64,000 nt of DNA from Topomyia yanbarensis (Eukaryota > Arthropoda > Insecta > Diptera > Culicidae), in contig NC_080672.1 in NCBI RefSeq assembly GCF_030247195.1, positions 7,812,001 through 7,876,000 of the forward strand, given 5' to 3'. The notes beneath the pieces are model-generated. The model was not told the origin of the DNA and did not search any database. It worked only from the letters and a program-made list of their open reading frames with translations. Below are positions 47,370 through 57,124 of the stretch, piece by piece. Position numbers and translations under genes: made by a program. Each line of letters starts with the position of its first letter. The stretch's first letter is position 1.

Positions 47370-47540
47370 GAGTTTTTTTTTCTTTTTTTTATATATTATA
47401 TTATATTTGTATTATATTTTTTTTTAATTGTGACTATAGAGATTTTAACCTTAGGGTCGCCTTTTTTCGAGTTAGAGAAATCTCTTTTTGGAAAAATCGC
47501 TAACGCTAACATGCGGGGTTGGGACTCGAACCCAGGTGAA
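47370..47540 (-). mobile_element. tRNA-related retroposon (second SINE family)
   Basis: On the minus strand, a B-box-like GGGTTCGAGTCCC (complement of 47520-47532) is followed by gcgatttttccaaaaagagatttctctaactcg, aaggttaaaatctctatagtc and an A-rich 3' end (T-rich on the plus strand, 47367-47426). The body, without the B box, recurs in the opposite sense at 51.65-51.75 kb. The B box and A-tail indicate a Pol III-derived retroposon distinct from the SINE at 6.1 and 17.7 kb. Confidence 0.6.
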
Positions 47541-50500
47541 AGTACTGATTAATTAAATATATAATAAATAGATTGTCCGTTTGCGTATGGCGACAATTGT
47601 CGAAGCAGTATTAAAGTATTTGTACCACATTTATGATTTAAACTTGAGCGACCGAAAATAAAGGTCGCAAAGACAGAACATGCTTCGTAGAACTTGTTTC
47701 AAATATATTAAAATATAAAAACTAGATATAAACCTAAAGCATAAAAATCGGACAGGGATATTCCTTTGTAAGAGTCGGGTAAAAAAAAACTTTCAGTAAA
47801 AAAACCGGAAAGAAATACATCCGATTCATACAAAGTTGTTTTTTTAGCCGACTTTTAATCTTGAACCTCAAGTAATACGGTTGCTCCTACGAGCGATTTA
47901 TTTATTTTTAAACGATTTTTATACTGGAGGTTCATCCTTGCCGAGTTTTACAGGTGAGAACTTTTTAAGCGATTCTTAGCTGAAAGATTTCTGTCCGATC
48001 TTTATGCTTGAAGTTTATTTCCGATTTTTATATTCTAATATGTTTGAAACGGGTTTTGCGAAGTATATTCTATCCTTGCGATATTGTAGAAAACATGAGA
48101 ACTGCAGGACCAGTGAGTAGGCCGCGAACATATTTTACGATCGGTTGACTGAATTTTGCTGTGTAAGTCAAATTATGTTTTGCAAGAAAGAAGTCCGCGC
48201 CAACCGCGTGAAATTCGCAAAGTATTCTCCAAACGTCGCTAACCCAGTTCCTCAATTTCGCAAGATATTACTTTGAATAGTGAAGAAAAATGGAAATGTG
48301 AAAAAACATAAACGGAATGAGAAAAAGTTGTGTGAAGCAAAAACTCACTCCCCGCCTAACGGACCGTCGATTCCCGGTGTGGGGAGAACCATTATCTCGA
48401 TCCATCATCATTTCGTACTTGGTAAAAAAGAACCCGTGTTGAGAACCTAGAAGTGAAATTAACACTCAAGGTTGGACCTCGTATGATGGTGAAAAATCCC
48501 CGTTTCCAAGTGACGCAATACCAACCTTCTCATATTACGCCGAGCCTACTAAGATCTAGGAGGTAGATTGCGTTCGCTTAAGAGTTAGAAACACTGAATA
48601 AATAGGGTAGAGGCTGCCTTATTCATCTCATTAGTAGCACGTTTGCAGAAAAGTGTGATAATTCTGCTATATACTATATACTTCTGCTATATATGTGATA
48701 TACTGCTATATACTAGACAACTGAGGGTTTCAGGTAGTAAGTGTAATTTTATGTCATTGCGCATGTAAAGCATATGTGTCATGTAAAATTAAACGAGACA
48801 CGGTTATGTTCCGTCATTTCGTGAATTACGGTTTGTTAAATTGTGTCATGTTTGCAATTACGTCAACGATTCATAATTTTTTGGTGTGTACTTCATTGAA
48901 ACTAAGTGCGTGTAAACTAGTGCAAGCTTCTATTCGGAATTCGAACAAACGATGTACCGACTGTAATTTCCACATATAAATAGGTTAGCCCGCTCATGCG
49001 CAAATAGCCCGTTAAATGAAAACATTTGTACAAATTGAACTTTATTAGCTTTTATCTACACCAAAAGTTACTAAACATCTAACGCCAACTCGAAGAACTC
49101 CTATGCATTTATATTTTCCTAGAAGGAAAGCTCCTTCGCCACAGATGAATACCAGCATCCAGTCGCTTTCGACTTACTTTAACAACGCAACATATGTGAA
49201 TAAAAAACCGACGGGACTCCAAAGCGCCAAATTAAAACGTCACCTGATGTCAAACTTGGGTATTTCAATGAAACATGACACTTTCTGCTGTTGCCAGCCT
49301 CAGAATCTGGTTGGCTGCAGCCAGACTGGCTTTCGAAATCGGGATCACTGAAGAATATACGCTGCAGAGCGCAAAAGGGGACAAAACGGCATTCAGTTCG
49401 ATCTGAGGCAGCATGATCGGTGACCGTGGTTGGTTGTGCCTGGGGTGAAGGGCTTCTTCTCTAATCTCTACGTCCCACTCAGCGGGATTGATTTGATCGG
49501 TGTTGATTGATTCGGCTGATGGGACCGGAATATGAGCGTTGTAATTTGATATCAATATGCTTGCTGATAGGTAGTTTCGAAAAAAAATGGTGGTTAGGAG
49601 GGATTTTTGGATCTCATAAATCAATAAAGAATTATGATTTTGAAATTTATATAAACCTTCCATTTACGGAAGGAGCGGTATGTAAAACCAAACCAAGTAA
49701 ACAATGTCAACTTTTGTCCTTTCGGACAGGACGATGTTGTTAAACTTATTTTTGAATCCCTTTACATAAGAGAACACACCTTTATTGGAATAAATTTCCA
49801 ATCAAAGCCTTAGTGTTCCTCGTAAAGGGTTATAATTAACAATCAATTATAATTAATTATCAGTATAACCTGCCATTTAATCAAAACATGATTTATGGAT
49901 CATTGAATAAACATAAAAGCATGTTGCGTACAAGTCATCCCACAAGTTGAAATCAAACATAAAATCTTGTATCCCATCAAAGCAATCCGTTCAGCAAAAA
50001 AGCTTTTCCCTATGCTCAACCACATTTGTACGTTTCGTTCCGGAACAAAATATGTTATTTGAAGCCACCATAAAATATCACGAATGCGGTGGAAAGAGGG
50101 AGAGATCAGATCAGTTCCAAGCAACATTTCCCCTACCTTCGAACTGAATCGAACTGCTGTGCGGATGCTATAAAACGTGAATTCTCTCACTCGTCTTGAA
50201 GCGAAAAGCCAGCCGTGAGAATGGAACCACGGGATGGGACGGCGCGAGAGCAATGTTTTATAACATCGAAGGATGCTGTGCCATGAACCTGCGCGCGGCT
50301 ACTGCGGAAAAACACCTTTTTTGTTCATTTCTAGTTCTTGTTGTTGTTGTTTTTTTCTACAGTTTTTGTGACGTTTTTTTATGCTATGCGGTACGTAGAT
50401 ATGTAACTACATACAAGTGTGTAAGCGGTATTGCAGTGGTGCTACCGACGACCGACGGCATGCAGGTTGATAAGGGTCGGAGATGCATCCCCGGGGCTGC

Positions 50501-51649
50501 AGAATCATTTGAAGCACTTGGACTTGGACCTGCATAGCAACGCATAGAACGAAGCGTGTCGCGAGTGAGTGACCTTGCTGCAAAGTTGGTTTGCTGATCG
50601 TGCGTTTGCTGGTTGGAGGTGTTTGGTTGGGCTAGGTGGAAGTTGATTTTAAAATAATTACTTTTTTCCAGTTTACTTTGATTGGAATTGTGGAACTTGG
50701 GATGCATCGTAGAAATATTTGTATCAGACTCGCTGGTCCAGTGATATCAATTATTGCCAAATTCATTTTCAATGGTTTATTTGCAGACTACCATAATTAA
50801 TCTTGAACTAAAATTGTATGTTTCCATCAAGTTCTCTAAATTTAGCGTAATTTGAACAATATTTTAGTGTAAACTAAATCACAAGTTCTGAATAAAACTC
50901 ATTATCTGCAATTTATTTACTCATAATTCGCTGAAATTGTTTGAAATTTAAATGTATTATACACTCAGGAGCCGAGCAAATAAACTTTGCTATATGAAAT
51001 GCTCAATTCAATCATTTATGAAAATCTCAATCGTTATAAATGAAAATTTTACAACGGTATGCTCAATAAAATAAAAAAATGTTAAATTGAAACAACCCTT
51101 CGATTCAAAATTTGGTTCGTTTAACTTTAACACATTAAAGGCGCCAAATTGTGAATCGATTACCTGTTGAAATTTAAAGTTATGAACACTTACGGTGCTT
51201 TTTCGATTCAGAATTAATAAATCCGCAATATTGTACAATAAAGATCTATAAAAGTTGTTGCTCAGCGTTGGTCTAATAATGTGGAATGGGGCATTAAAAA
51301 TGGTTATTTGTAACTTTGAAGGCTTAAAGAGTTAAATTCAAAGTTCTCTCCTGAATTTGTCGCAAAGTAGAATGCATTTAACCCCTCACGTCTTCAAACT
51401 TACAAATAATCAAATTTTCCATTCTTTTTCCTTATTATTAGACAAAATTGACGGAGCGAGGGCTGTTACCCCCAAAACATTCATTTTTGAAGCGTTTAAG
51501 GTGAGCACGATATCTTTACAGCCATTTCACCAATATCTCGTTCAATGGCGTCATTAACGAAACAGTGGTACCAGGTGCATGGCCGAAGCATGGTCTTCTG
51601 GCGCCCTTGACGCAGTTTTAATTTTGTAACTAATCGTTTTGTTTTCATT
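47541..51649. other. Gap of mostly unassigned DNA
   Basis: In about 4 kb I find no RT, transposase or long inverted repeat. The longest frames (49265-49663 minus, 49900-50253 minus, 50196-50537 plus) are not recognisable. The 50.1-50.6 kb part is richer in GC, with some regularity (gttgttgttg run at 50340). It could be host intergenic or intronic sequence. Confidence 0.35.
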
Positions 51650-51745
51650 TTTTTTATTGCGATTATAGAGGCATTAACCTTAAGCTCATTCGCTTCTTCG
51701 GGTTAGAAAAATCTCTATGAAGTTAAGTGTTAAGTGTAAAACAAT
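51650..51745 (-). mobile_element. Fragment of the second SINE family
   Basis: The plus strand reads gcgattatagaggcattaacctt, gggttagaaaaatctctatgaag. This parallels the 47.43-47.50 kb segment (gactatagagattttaacctt, gagttagagaaatctcttt). The tRNA-like head is missing or diverged. Confidence 0.5.
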
Positions 51746-52130
51746 CTAAGCGTTCATATATATTACAATGCCCCTTAAGAGAACGTTCACCATCTTTTGG
51801 GCGAAAATAAGCCAAAGTTTGCTATTTTTTGTGTAACAATGAAAATGCGAGAGAACTTCGGGTTGGTTTAAAGAATAAACAAGTTCAAATAGACATGGGA
51901 ATGCACAAAAGTTGTATGACATTCCACTGAAACAAACTGGTTAAGCAAGATTTTCACTCCGATAACACAAAGTTCAATCGTGAATTAGGAAGACCAGTAG
52001 AAGTAGCCCTACAATGCAGTGTGTTTTTTCTCGATTTGCTGACTTGCATTTTCTCGGTTTGGTGCATGGTCGTCAATGACTGGGCAGTGCGTAAGCCTCT
52101 TGTACCTGAAGGCATAAAATAGACCCCACT
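51746..52130. other. Gap before the RTE element
   Basis: No feature recognised. The 5' boundary of the RTE element lies somewhere between about 52060 and 52131. Confidence 0.4.
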
Positions 52131-52248
52131 TGCGGTCCTTAGCCTCCTGCCCAGTAACTCCTAGCCCTGGCCTCCCCGTGGCGTCGACTGGGATACGAGT
52201 AACCTTAGTGAAGATCGGGTAACCAACCCCAGCGGGAACTTTGGTCGT

Positions 52249-52536
52249 ATGCTGGCAGGGAAGGGGGGGGGGGGGGGGGGGTTACCCTTCTTCGGAAGGT
52301 GTAAACCTGTCCTGGTGTCCAGGTGGGACCTTGAGCAGTCCTGGCACGACGGCCCACCGGCGAGACAGGTGGTTGGCGTAGGCCCTATAAGCCGCCCCTT
52401 AAAAAACCCATATAACGAACAATACAGAAGAGAATACGACCCAGAACAATCGGCAACGACCCAGGCGACGAATAAAGGATCACGATTGGAAACTCGGAAC
52501 ATGGAATTGCAGATCGCTCGGCTTCGCAGGATGTGA
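52249..52536 (+). CDS. Upstream overlapping frame in the RTE leader
   Basis: A 95-codon frame starts at ATG 52249, runs through the poly-G tract (a Gly run), and overlaps the first part of the endonuclease frame in a different phase, stopping at 52536. No domain is visible. In RTE elements a short ORF1 can precede the EN-RT frame, so this may be its equivalent. It may equally be a chance frame created by the stop-free G tract. Confidence 0.3.
   Translation: MLAGKGGGGGGLPFFGRCKPVLVSRWDLEQSWHDGPPARQVVGVGPISRPLKNPYNEQYRREYDPEQSATTQATNKGSRLETRNMELQIARLRRM
52263..52281 (+). repeat. Poly-G tract in RTE leader, 19 bases
   Basis: Nineteen consecutive G residues follow gctggcagggaa. The same position in the second RTE-like leader has 14 G residues (57263-57276) after gctgacagggaa. 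The conserved placement shows the tract is part of the element leader and not a random microsatellite. Confidence 0.9.
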
Positions 52537-55420
52537 CAGGATAATCTACGACGAGCTACACCCCCGCAACTTCGATATCGTGGCGCTGCAGGAACTTTGC
52601 TGGACGGGACAGAAGGTGTGGAGAAGCGGGCATCGAGCGGCTACCTTCTACCAGAGCTGTGGTACAACCAACGAGCTGGGAACCGGCTTCATAGTGCTGG
52701 GCAAGATGCGCCAACGTGTGATCGGGTGGCAGCCGATCAACGCAAGGATGTGCAAGTTGAGGATCAAAGGCCGTTTCTTCAACTACAGCATCATCAACGT
52801 GCACTGCCCACACGAAGGGAGACCCGACGACGAGAAAGAAGCGTTCTACATGCAGCTGGAGCAGACGTACGACGGTTGCCCTCTGCGAGACGTGAAAATT
52901 GTCATCGGCGACATGAACGCACAGGTAGGAAGGGAGGCAATGTACAGACCGGTGATCGGGCCTAACAGCCTGCATTCCGTATCAAATGACAACGCCCAAC
53001 GATGTGTGAACTTCGCAGCCTCCCGTGGAATGGTAATCCGAAGCACCTTCTTCCCTCGCAAAGATATCCACAAAGTCACCTGGAGATCACCGGACCAAGT
53101 AACAAAAAATCAAATCGACCACGTTCTAATCGACGGTAGATTCTTCTCGGACATCACAAACGTCCGTACTTATCGCAGTGCGAATATAGATTCGGACCAC
53201 CACCTGGTTGCAGTATGCTTGCGCTCAAAACTTTCGACAGTGCATAGCTCTCGTCGAAGCCGAACGCCGCGGCTAAACATCGAGCGGCTACAAGATGGCA
53301 GAGTGGCTCAAGAATACTCGCAGCAGTTGGAAGTGGCACTACCAACGGAAGAGCAGCTAGGCGCAGTTGCCCTTGAAGATGGCTGGAGAGATATCCGATC
53401 CGCCATAGGTAGCACCGCAGCCACTGCACTAGGTACGGTGGGCCCGGACCGAAGAAGCGACTGGTACGACGGCGAATGCGAGCAGTTAGTCGAAGAGAAG
53501 AATGCAGCATGGGCGAGAATGCTGCATCACCGCACGAGGGCGAACGAGGCGCGATATAAACAGGCACGGAACAGGCAGAACTCGGTTTTCCGGACCAAAA
53601 AGCGCCAGCAGGAAGACCGAGATCGCGAAGCGATGGAGCAGCTGTACCGCGCTAAAGACACACGGAAATTCTACGAGAAGTTGAACCGCTCGCGCAGGGG
53701 CCACGTACCACAGGCCGACATGTGCAGAGATACAAACGGGAATCTTCTCACGGACCAGTGTGAGGTGATCCAGAGGTGGCGGCAGCACTACGAAGAACAC
53801 CTGAACGGCGATGCAGCAGACGACGAGGATGGCACGGTAACGCACCTGGGAGCACGCGCGGAAGACATTACACTACCGGCTCCGGATCTCCAAGAAATCC
53901 AGGAGGAGATTAGCCGGCTCAAAAATAATAAAGCCGCTGGGGTTGACCAAATACCAAGCGAGCTACTAAAACACGGTGGCGAGCCACTGGCTAAAGCCCT
54001 GCACTGGGTGATTACCAAGATTTGGGAGGAGGAGATTTTACCGGAGGAGTGGATGGAAGGTGTCGTGTGGCCTATCTACAAAAAGGGCGACAAGCTGGAT
54101 TGCTGTAATTACCGAGCAATCACCCTGCTGAACGCCGCCTACAAGGTATTCTCCCAAATACTATGCCGTCGACTATCACCAATTGCAAGAGAGTTCGTGG
54201 GGCAGTACCAGGCGGGTTTCATGAGCGAACGATCTACCACGGACCAGGTGTTCGCTCTTCGTCAAGTACTGCAGAAATGCCGCGAGTACAATGTGCCCAC
54301 ACATCATTTGTTCATCGACTTCAAAGCCACATACGACACTATCGATCGAGACCAGCTATGGCAGATTATGCACGAGTACGGATTCCCGGACAAACTGACG
54401 CGATTAGTGAAGGCGACGATGGATCGGGTGATGTGCGTAGTACGTGTATCAGGGACGCTCTCGAGTCCCTTCGAATCACGCAGAGGGTTACGGCAAGGTG
54501 ATGGTCTCTCGTGTCTGTTATTCAACATCGCGCTGGAAGGTGTAATAAGAAGAGCAGGGATCGACACGAGTGGTACAATTTTCACAAAGTCCGTTCAGCT
54601 ACTTGGCATCGCCGATGACGTTGATATTATTGCCCGAAACTTTGAGAAGATGGAGGAAGCCTACATCAGACTGAAAAGAGAAGCCAAGCGCGTCGGACTT
54701 GTCATCAACACGTCGAAGACAAAGTACATGATAGGAAGAGGTTCACGAGAAGAAAATGAGAACCGCCCGCTTCGAGTTTGCATCGGTAGCGACGAAATCG
54801 AGGTGGTTGAAGAGTTCGTGTACTTGGGCTCACTGGTGACCGCCGACAATGATACCAGCAGAGAGATTCGTAGACGCATCGTGGCAGGAAATCGTGCTTA
54901 CTTTGGCCTCCGCAAGACACTTCGGTCGAACAGAGTTCGCCGTCGTACGAAGTTGACCATTTACAAGACGCTGATTAGACCGGTAGTTCTCTACGGGCAC
55001 GAGACCTGGACCATGCTAGTGGAGGACCAACGCGCACTTGGTGTCTTCGAACGGAAAGTGCTGCGTACCATCTACGGTGGAGTGCAGATGGAAGACGGCA
55101 CATGGAGACGGCGAATGAACCATGAGTTGCATCAGCTGTTGGGGGAGCCGCCCATCTGTCATACCGCGAAAATCGGACGACTACGGTGGGCCGGGCACGT
55201 AGCCAGAATGTCGGACAATAGCCCGGTGAAAACGGTTCTCAATTGCAATCCGACCGGTACAAGAAGACGTGGCGCGCAGCGAGCACGATGGATCGACCAG
55301 GTGGAAGACGATTTGCGGACCCTTCGCAGACTGCGTGGCTGGCGACGCGCGGCCATGGACCGAGTGGAATGGAGGAATCTTTTGTATACGGCACAGGCCA
55401 CTTCGGCCTTAATCTGTTAA
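52403..55420 (+). CDS. RTE endonuclease/reverse transcriptase polyprotein
   Basis: The enzyme nicks target DNA and copies element RNA into it. Its frame is open from 52403 (stop just before, at 52400) to TAA at 55418. Endonuclease motifs are LGTWNCRSL (near 52490), ALQEL (catalytic Glu, near 52583), IGDMNAQVG (near 52906), NQIDHVLI (near 53113) and DSDHHLV (near 53190). RT motifs are KNNKAAGVDQIPSELLK (near 53925), GFMSERSTTDQ (near 54214), FIDFKATYD (near 54311), GLRQGDGLSCLLFNIAL (near 54487) and GIADDVD (near 54606, the catalytic box). YLGSLVT follows near 54821, and the RTE-typical C-terminal region WAGHVARMSD lies near 55189. No ATG precedes the endonuclease in frame; the first possible start is a GTG at 52580, inside the domain. 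Initiation is therefore unclear. Everything else looks functional. Confidence 0.9.
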   Translation, partial: KTHITNNTEENTTQNNRQRPRRRIKDHDWKLGTWNCRSLGFAGCDRIIYDELHPRNFDIVALQELCWTGQKVWRSGHRAATFYQSCGTTNELGTGFIVLGKMRQRVIGWQPINARMCKLRIKGRFFNYSIINVHCPHEGRPDDEKEAFYMQLEQTYDGCPLRDVKIVIGDMNAQVGREAMYRPVIGPNSLHSVSNDNAQRCVNFAASRGMVIRSTFFPRKDIHKVTWRSPDQVTKNQIDHVLIDGRFFSDITNVRTYRSANIDSDHHLVAVCLRSKLSTVHSSRRSRTPRLNIERLQDGRVAQEYSQQLEVALPTEEQLGAVALEDGWRDIRSAIGSTAATALGTVGPDRRSDWYDGECEQLVEEKNAAWARMLHHRTRANEARYKQARNRQNSVFRTKKRQQEDRDREAMEQLYRAKDTRKFYEKLNRSRRGHVPQADMCRDTNGNLLTDQCEVIQRWRQHYEEHLNGDAADDEDGTVTHLGARAEDITLPAPDLQEIQEEISRLKNNKAAGVDQIPSELLKHGGEPLAKALHWVITKIWEEEILPEEWMEGVVWPIYKKGDKLDCCNYRAITLLNAAYKVFSQILCRRLSPIAREFVGQYQAGFMSERSTTDQVFALRQVLQKCREYNVPTHHLFIDFKATYDTIDRDQLWQIMHEYGFPDKLTRLVKATMDRVMCVVRVSGTLSSPFESRRGLRQGDGLSCLLFNIALEGVIRRAGIDTSGTIFTKSVQLLGIADDVDIIARNFEKMEEAYIRLKREAKRVGLVINTSKTKYMIGRGSREENENRPLRVCIGSDEIEVVEEFVYLGSLVTADNDTSREIRRRIVAGNRAYFGLRKTLRSNRVRRRTKLTIYKTLIRPVVLYGHETWTMLVEDQRALGVFERKVLRTIYGGVQMEDGTWRRRMNHELHQLLGEPPICHTAKIGRLRWAGHVARMSDNSPVKTVLNCNPTGTRRRGAQRARWIDQVEDDLRTLRRLRGWRRAAMDRVEWRNLLYTAQATSALIC

Positions 55421-55435
55421 TAAATAATTTTCTCG

Positions 55436-56439
55436 GTTTGCCGACGTAATTTCGGTTAAAGCCGTTGGCAAGGACGTAACTAGCCATAGGGTCCGAAGGG
55501 ACCACCCCCTCCCCCGAAACCAAATACAATTTTTTTTGGAAGCCGAATAAAAATGGAAACTATACGCAGTTTAGAGTACCCAAAAATCCGTGATGAAGCT
55601 ATTTAACGAAAATAAGAATGTGGTTTCATTGCTCAAAGTCCCAAAGAAGATTTTTTCCCACAATTTTTTTTTAAACTTGCATTTTTATCAGCTTATGATC
55701 TTTCATGCATTTTGAAATCATTTGGTATCAAAATGAAACATTTGGTCATTTTAACAGTTAAAAGATTGAAATCGAAAGCAGAGAATTTGCCCTATTATAT
55801 AAAACAGAAAACTCTTTCCGCCACTATTGTGATCAAATTCTTTGAGATGTTGAATTTTTTTATAGATAACAGTATATAAGTGTTCAATTTAATATTTTTG
55901 TCGGAACAATTTCATTTTTTTGAAAATTGATTTGATTTTTTTGAAAATAAAACAAGAATTGAAACAATAATAAGCTTTCAATTTGTTGCTGAAATAAAAA
56001 TATGATTTCTACTATCTTTAATTCAAATGTTTGACTTTGGTCGGCAAATGAGATTCTTTTCCACCCAAAGGTGATCACGAGGATTCTCGTAGATTATTCA
56101 ACTTTCTCAAATTTTCAATTTTATTACTTTTGTTCATTTAATCTATTTTATCAATTCATTCATTTATTTATTTTTTTTGCTTGTTTTTGTCCGATTATTT
56201 TTTTATTTGAATTATTTTTTTTTTATTTTATAAGGTCTTTCAAATGCGTATACCTGTATACCCGTATTTGCAAAAAGCAAACGATAAACATAATGTGAAA
56301 CTAAGGTAATAATATATTTATCATAACAGACAGAACAGAAACAAATCCTTCGTTTTTTTTCCTAACAAATTCTAGCTCTTTTCTATTTATGTCACTTATT
56401 AGATGGGGCACGACCTCCTAAGTCACGGTCTTAGCTAGC
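55436..56439. other. AT-rich gap
   Basis: No recognised gene. The first 100 bases include aaggacgtaactagccatagg and a C-rich run, possibly another repeat end. The remainder is T-rich. Confidence 0.4.
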
Positions 56440-57105
56440 TGATTACACTAATTCTTAATCCGTCAAATACAACGCTGGTGACTTCTGTCTGAATCTTCAT
56501 TATCGCCCATGGCTTGTTTATTGGAAGAAGCTGGGAAGAATTTGGTGGTTCCAGCTTTTTTAGGATTAACAGTGCTTCATTGCCGTTGAACCATTGTTGC
56601 ATATTTTTGCTACAACGACCACTGGCTAGATTTGGCCAAAACGTAACTAGTCCATCATGGAACTCTATTAAGGATGAAATCTAATTGTAAGAGCACCGCA
56701 TTTCTACCACTTCCAAAGTCGTATTCGTATCTTATCCATCACAAAAACGCTGGTTTTCTCGTCACAGGAACAGATCCCTTGCCAAACCATATTTTGTTTT
56801 CGAGCAAACTAACTTGATTTTGATAGGGAAGTTGCCGCCTTGTAGAATTTCAGTTACAGGATCTGTTTAACATCGGTTTTCGCATGTGTTTCATTGTCGC
56901 TCAAGGAATATCCAATGAGATTCGTCAGCATCTGGTGGTACAGCATACGCATCGGATTTTGACCACTATGTGTTGTTTGAGGCTTCGATTGAGTTGTTTA
57001 TTTCCTCAGTAACATTTGTAGCATTTTCGGAAAGGTAGTCGCCAACGATACCGCGGCTAGTATTCAGTTTTTTTGCCGAATCAATATAAGGCTGGTAAAT
57101 GGCGG
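56440..57105 (-). pseudogene. Tc1/mariner-superfamily transposase pseudogene, second copy
   Basis: The minus-strand translation gives MLYHQMLTNLIGYSLSDNETHAKTD (near 56955, around the first catalytic Asp; only the Asp-Asn-Glu-Thr part is kept), QNMVWQGICSCDEKTSVFVMD (near 56795), and the FWPNLASG-like second Asp region (near 56640). The NEALLI, EPPNSSQLLPINKPWAIMK block follows (near 56575-56505), where the third acidic residue lies. Reading needs several frame changes and passes many stops. The order and content match a complete mariner DD37-type catalytic domain, so this is an old but nearly full-length fossil. It differs from the copy at 2.1-2.7 kb and represents another lineage of the same group. 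Confidence 0.75.
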
Positions 57106-57124
57106 GTAACGCGATTACAGACCT

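Larger units (their letters stand above)
52131..55435 (+). mobile_element. RTE-clade non-LTR retrotransposon, apparently full length
   Basis: The element has a GC-rich 5' leader (52131-52402) with a 19-base G run, one long endonuclease/RT frame (52403-55420), and a very short 3' end (taataaataa at about 55418-55430). Short 3' ends and a single EN-RT protein without RNase H are typical of RTE. The protein resembles mosquito RTE elements (JAM1-like). No internal stop or frameshift was seen. Target duplications were not identified. A fragment of the same protein family lies at 27.3-27.8 kb and a decayed one at 62.7-63.2 kb. Confidence 0.85.

Noticed and set aside
49265..50537. Several 110-130 codon frames as host genes
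   Set aside because: No recognisable motif, no consistent strand, no splice pattern; not distinguishable from chance frames.
52401..52407. A AAA AAC slippery heptamer in phase with the 95-codon leader frame of the RTE element
   Set aside because: A -1 shift there leads to a stop within a few codons; entering the endonuclease frame would need +1, so this is not a plausible programmed site.
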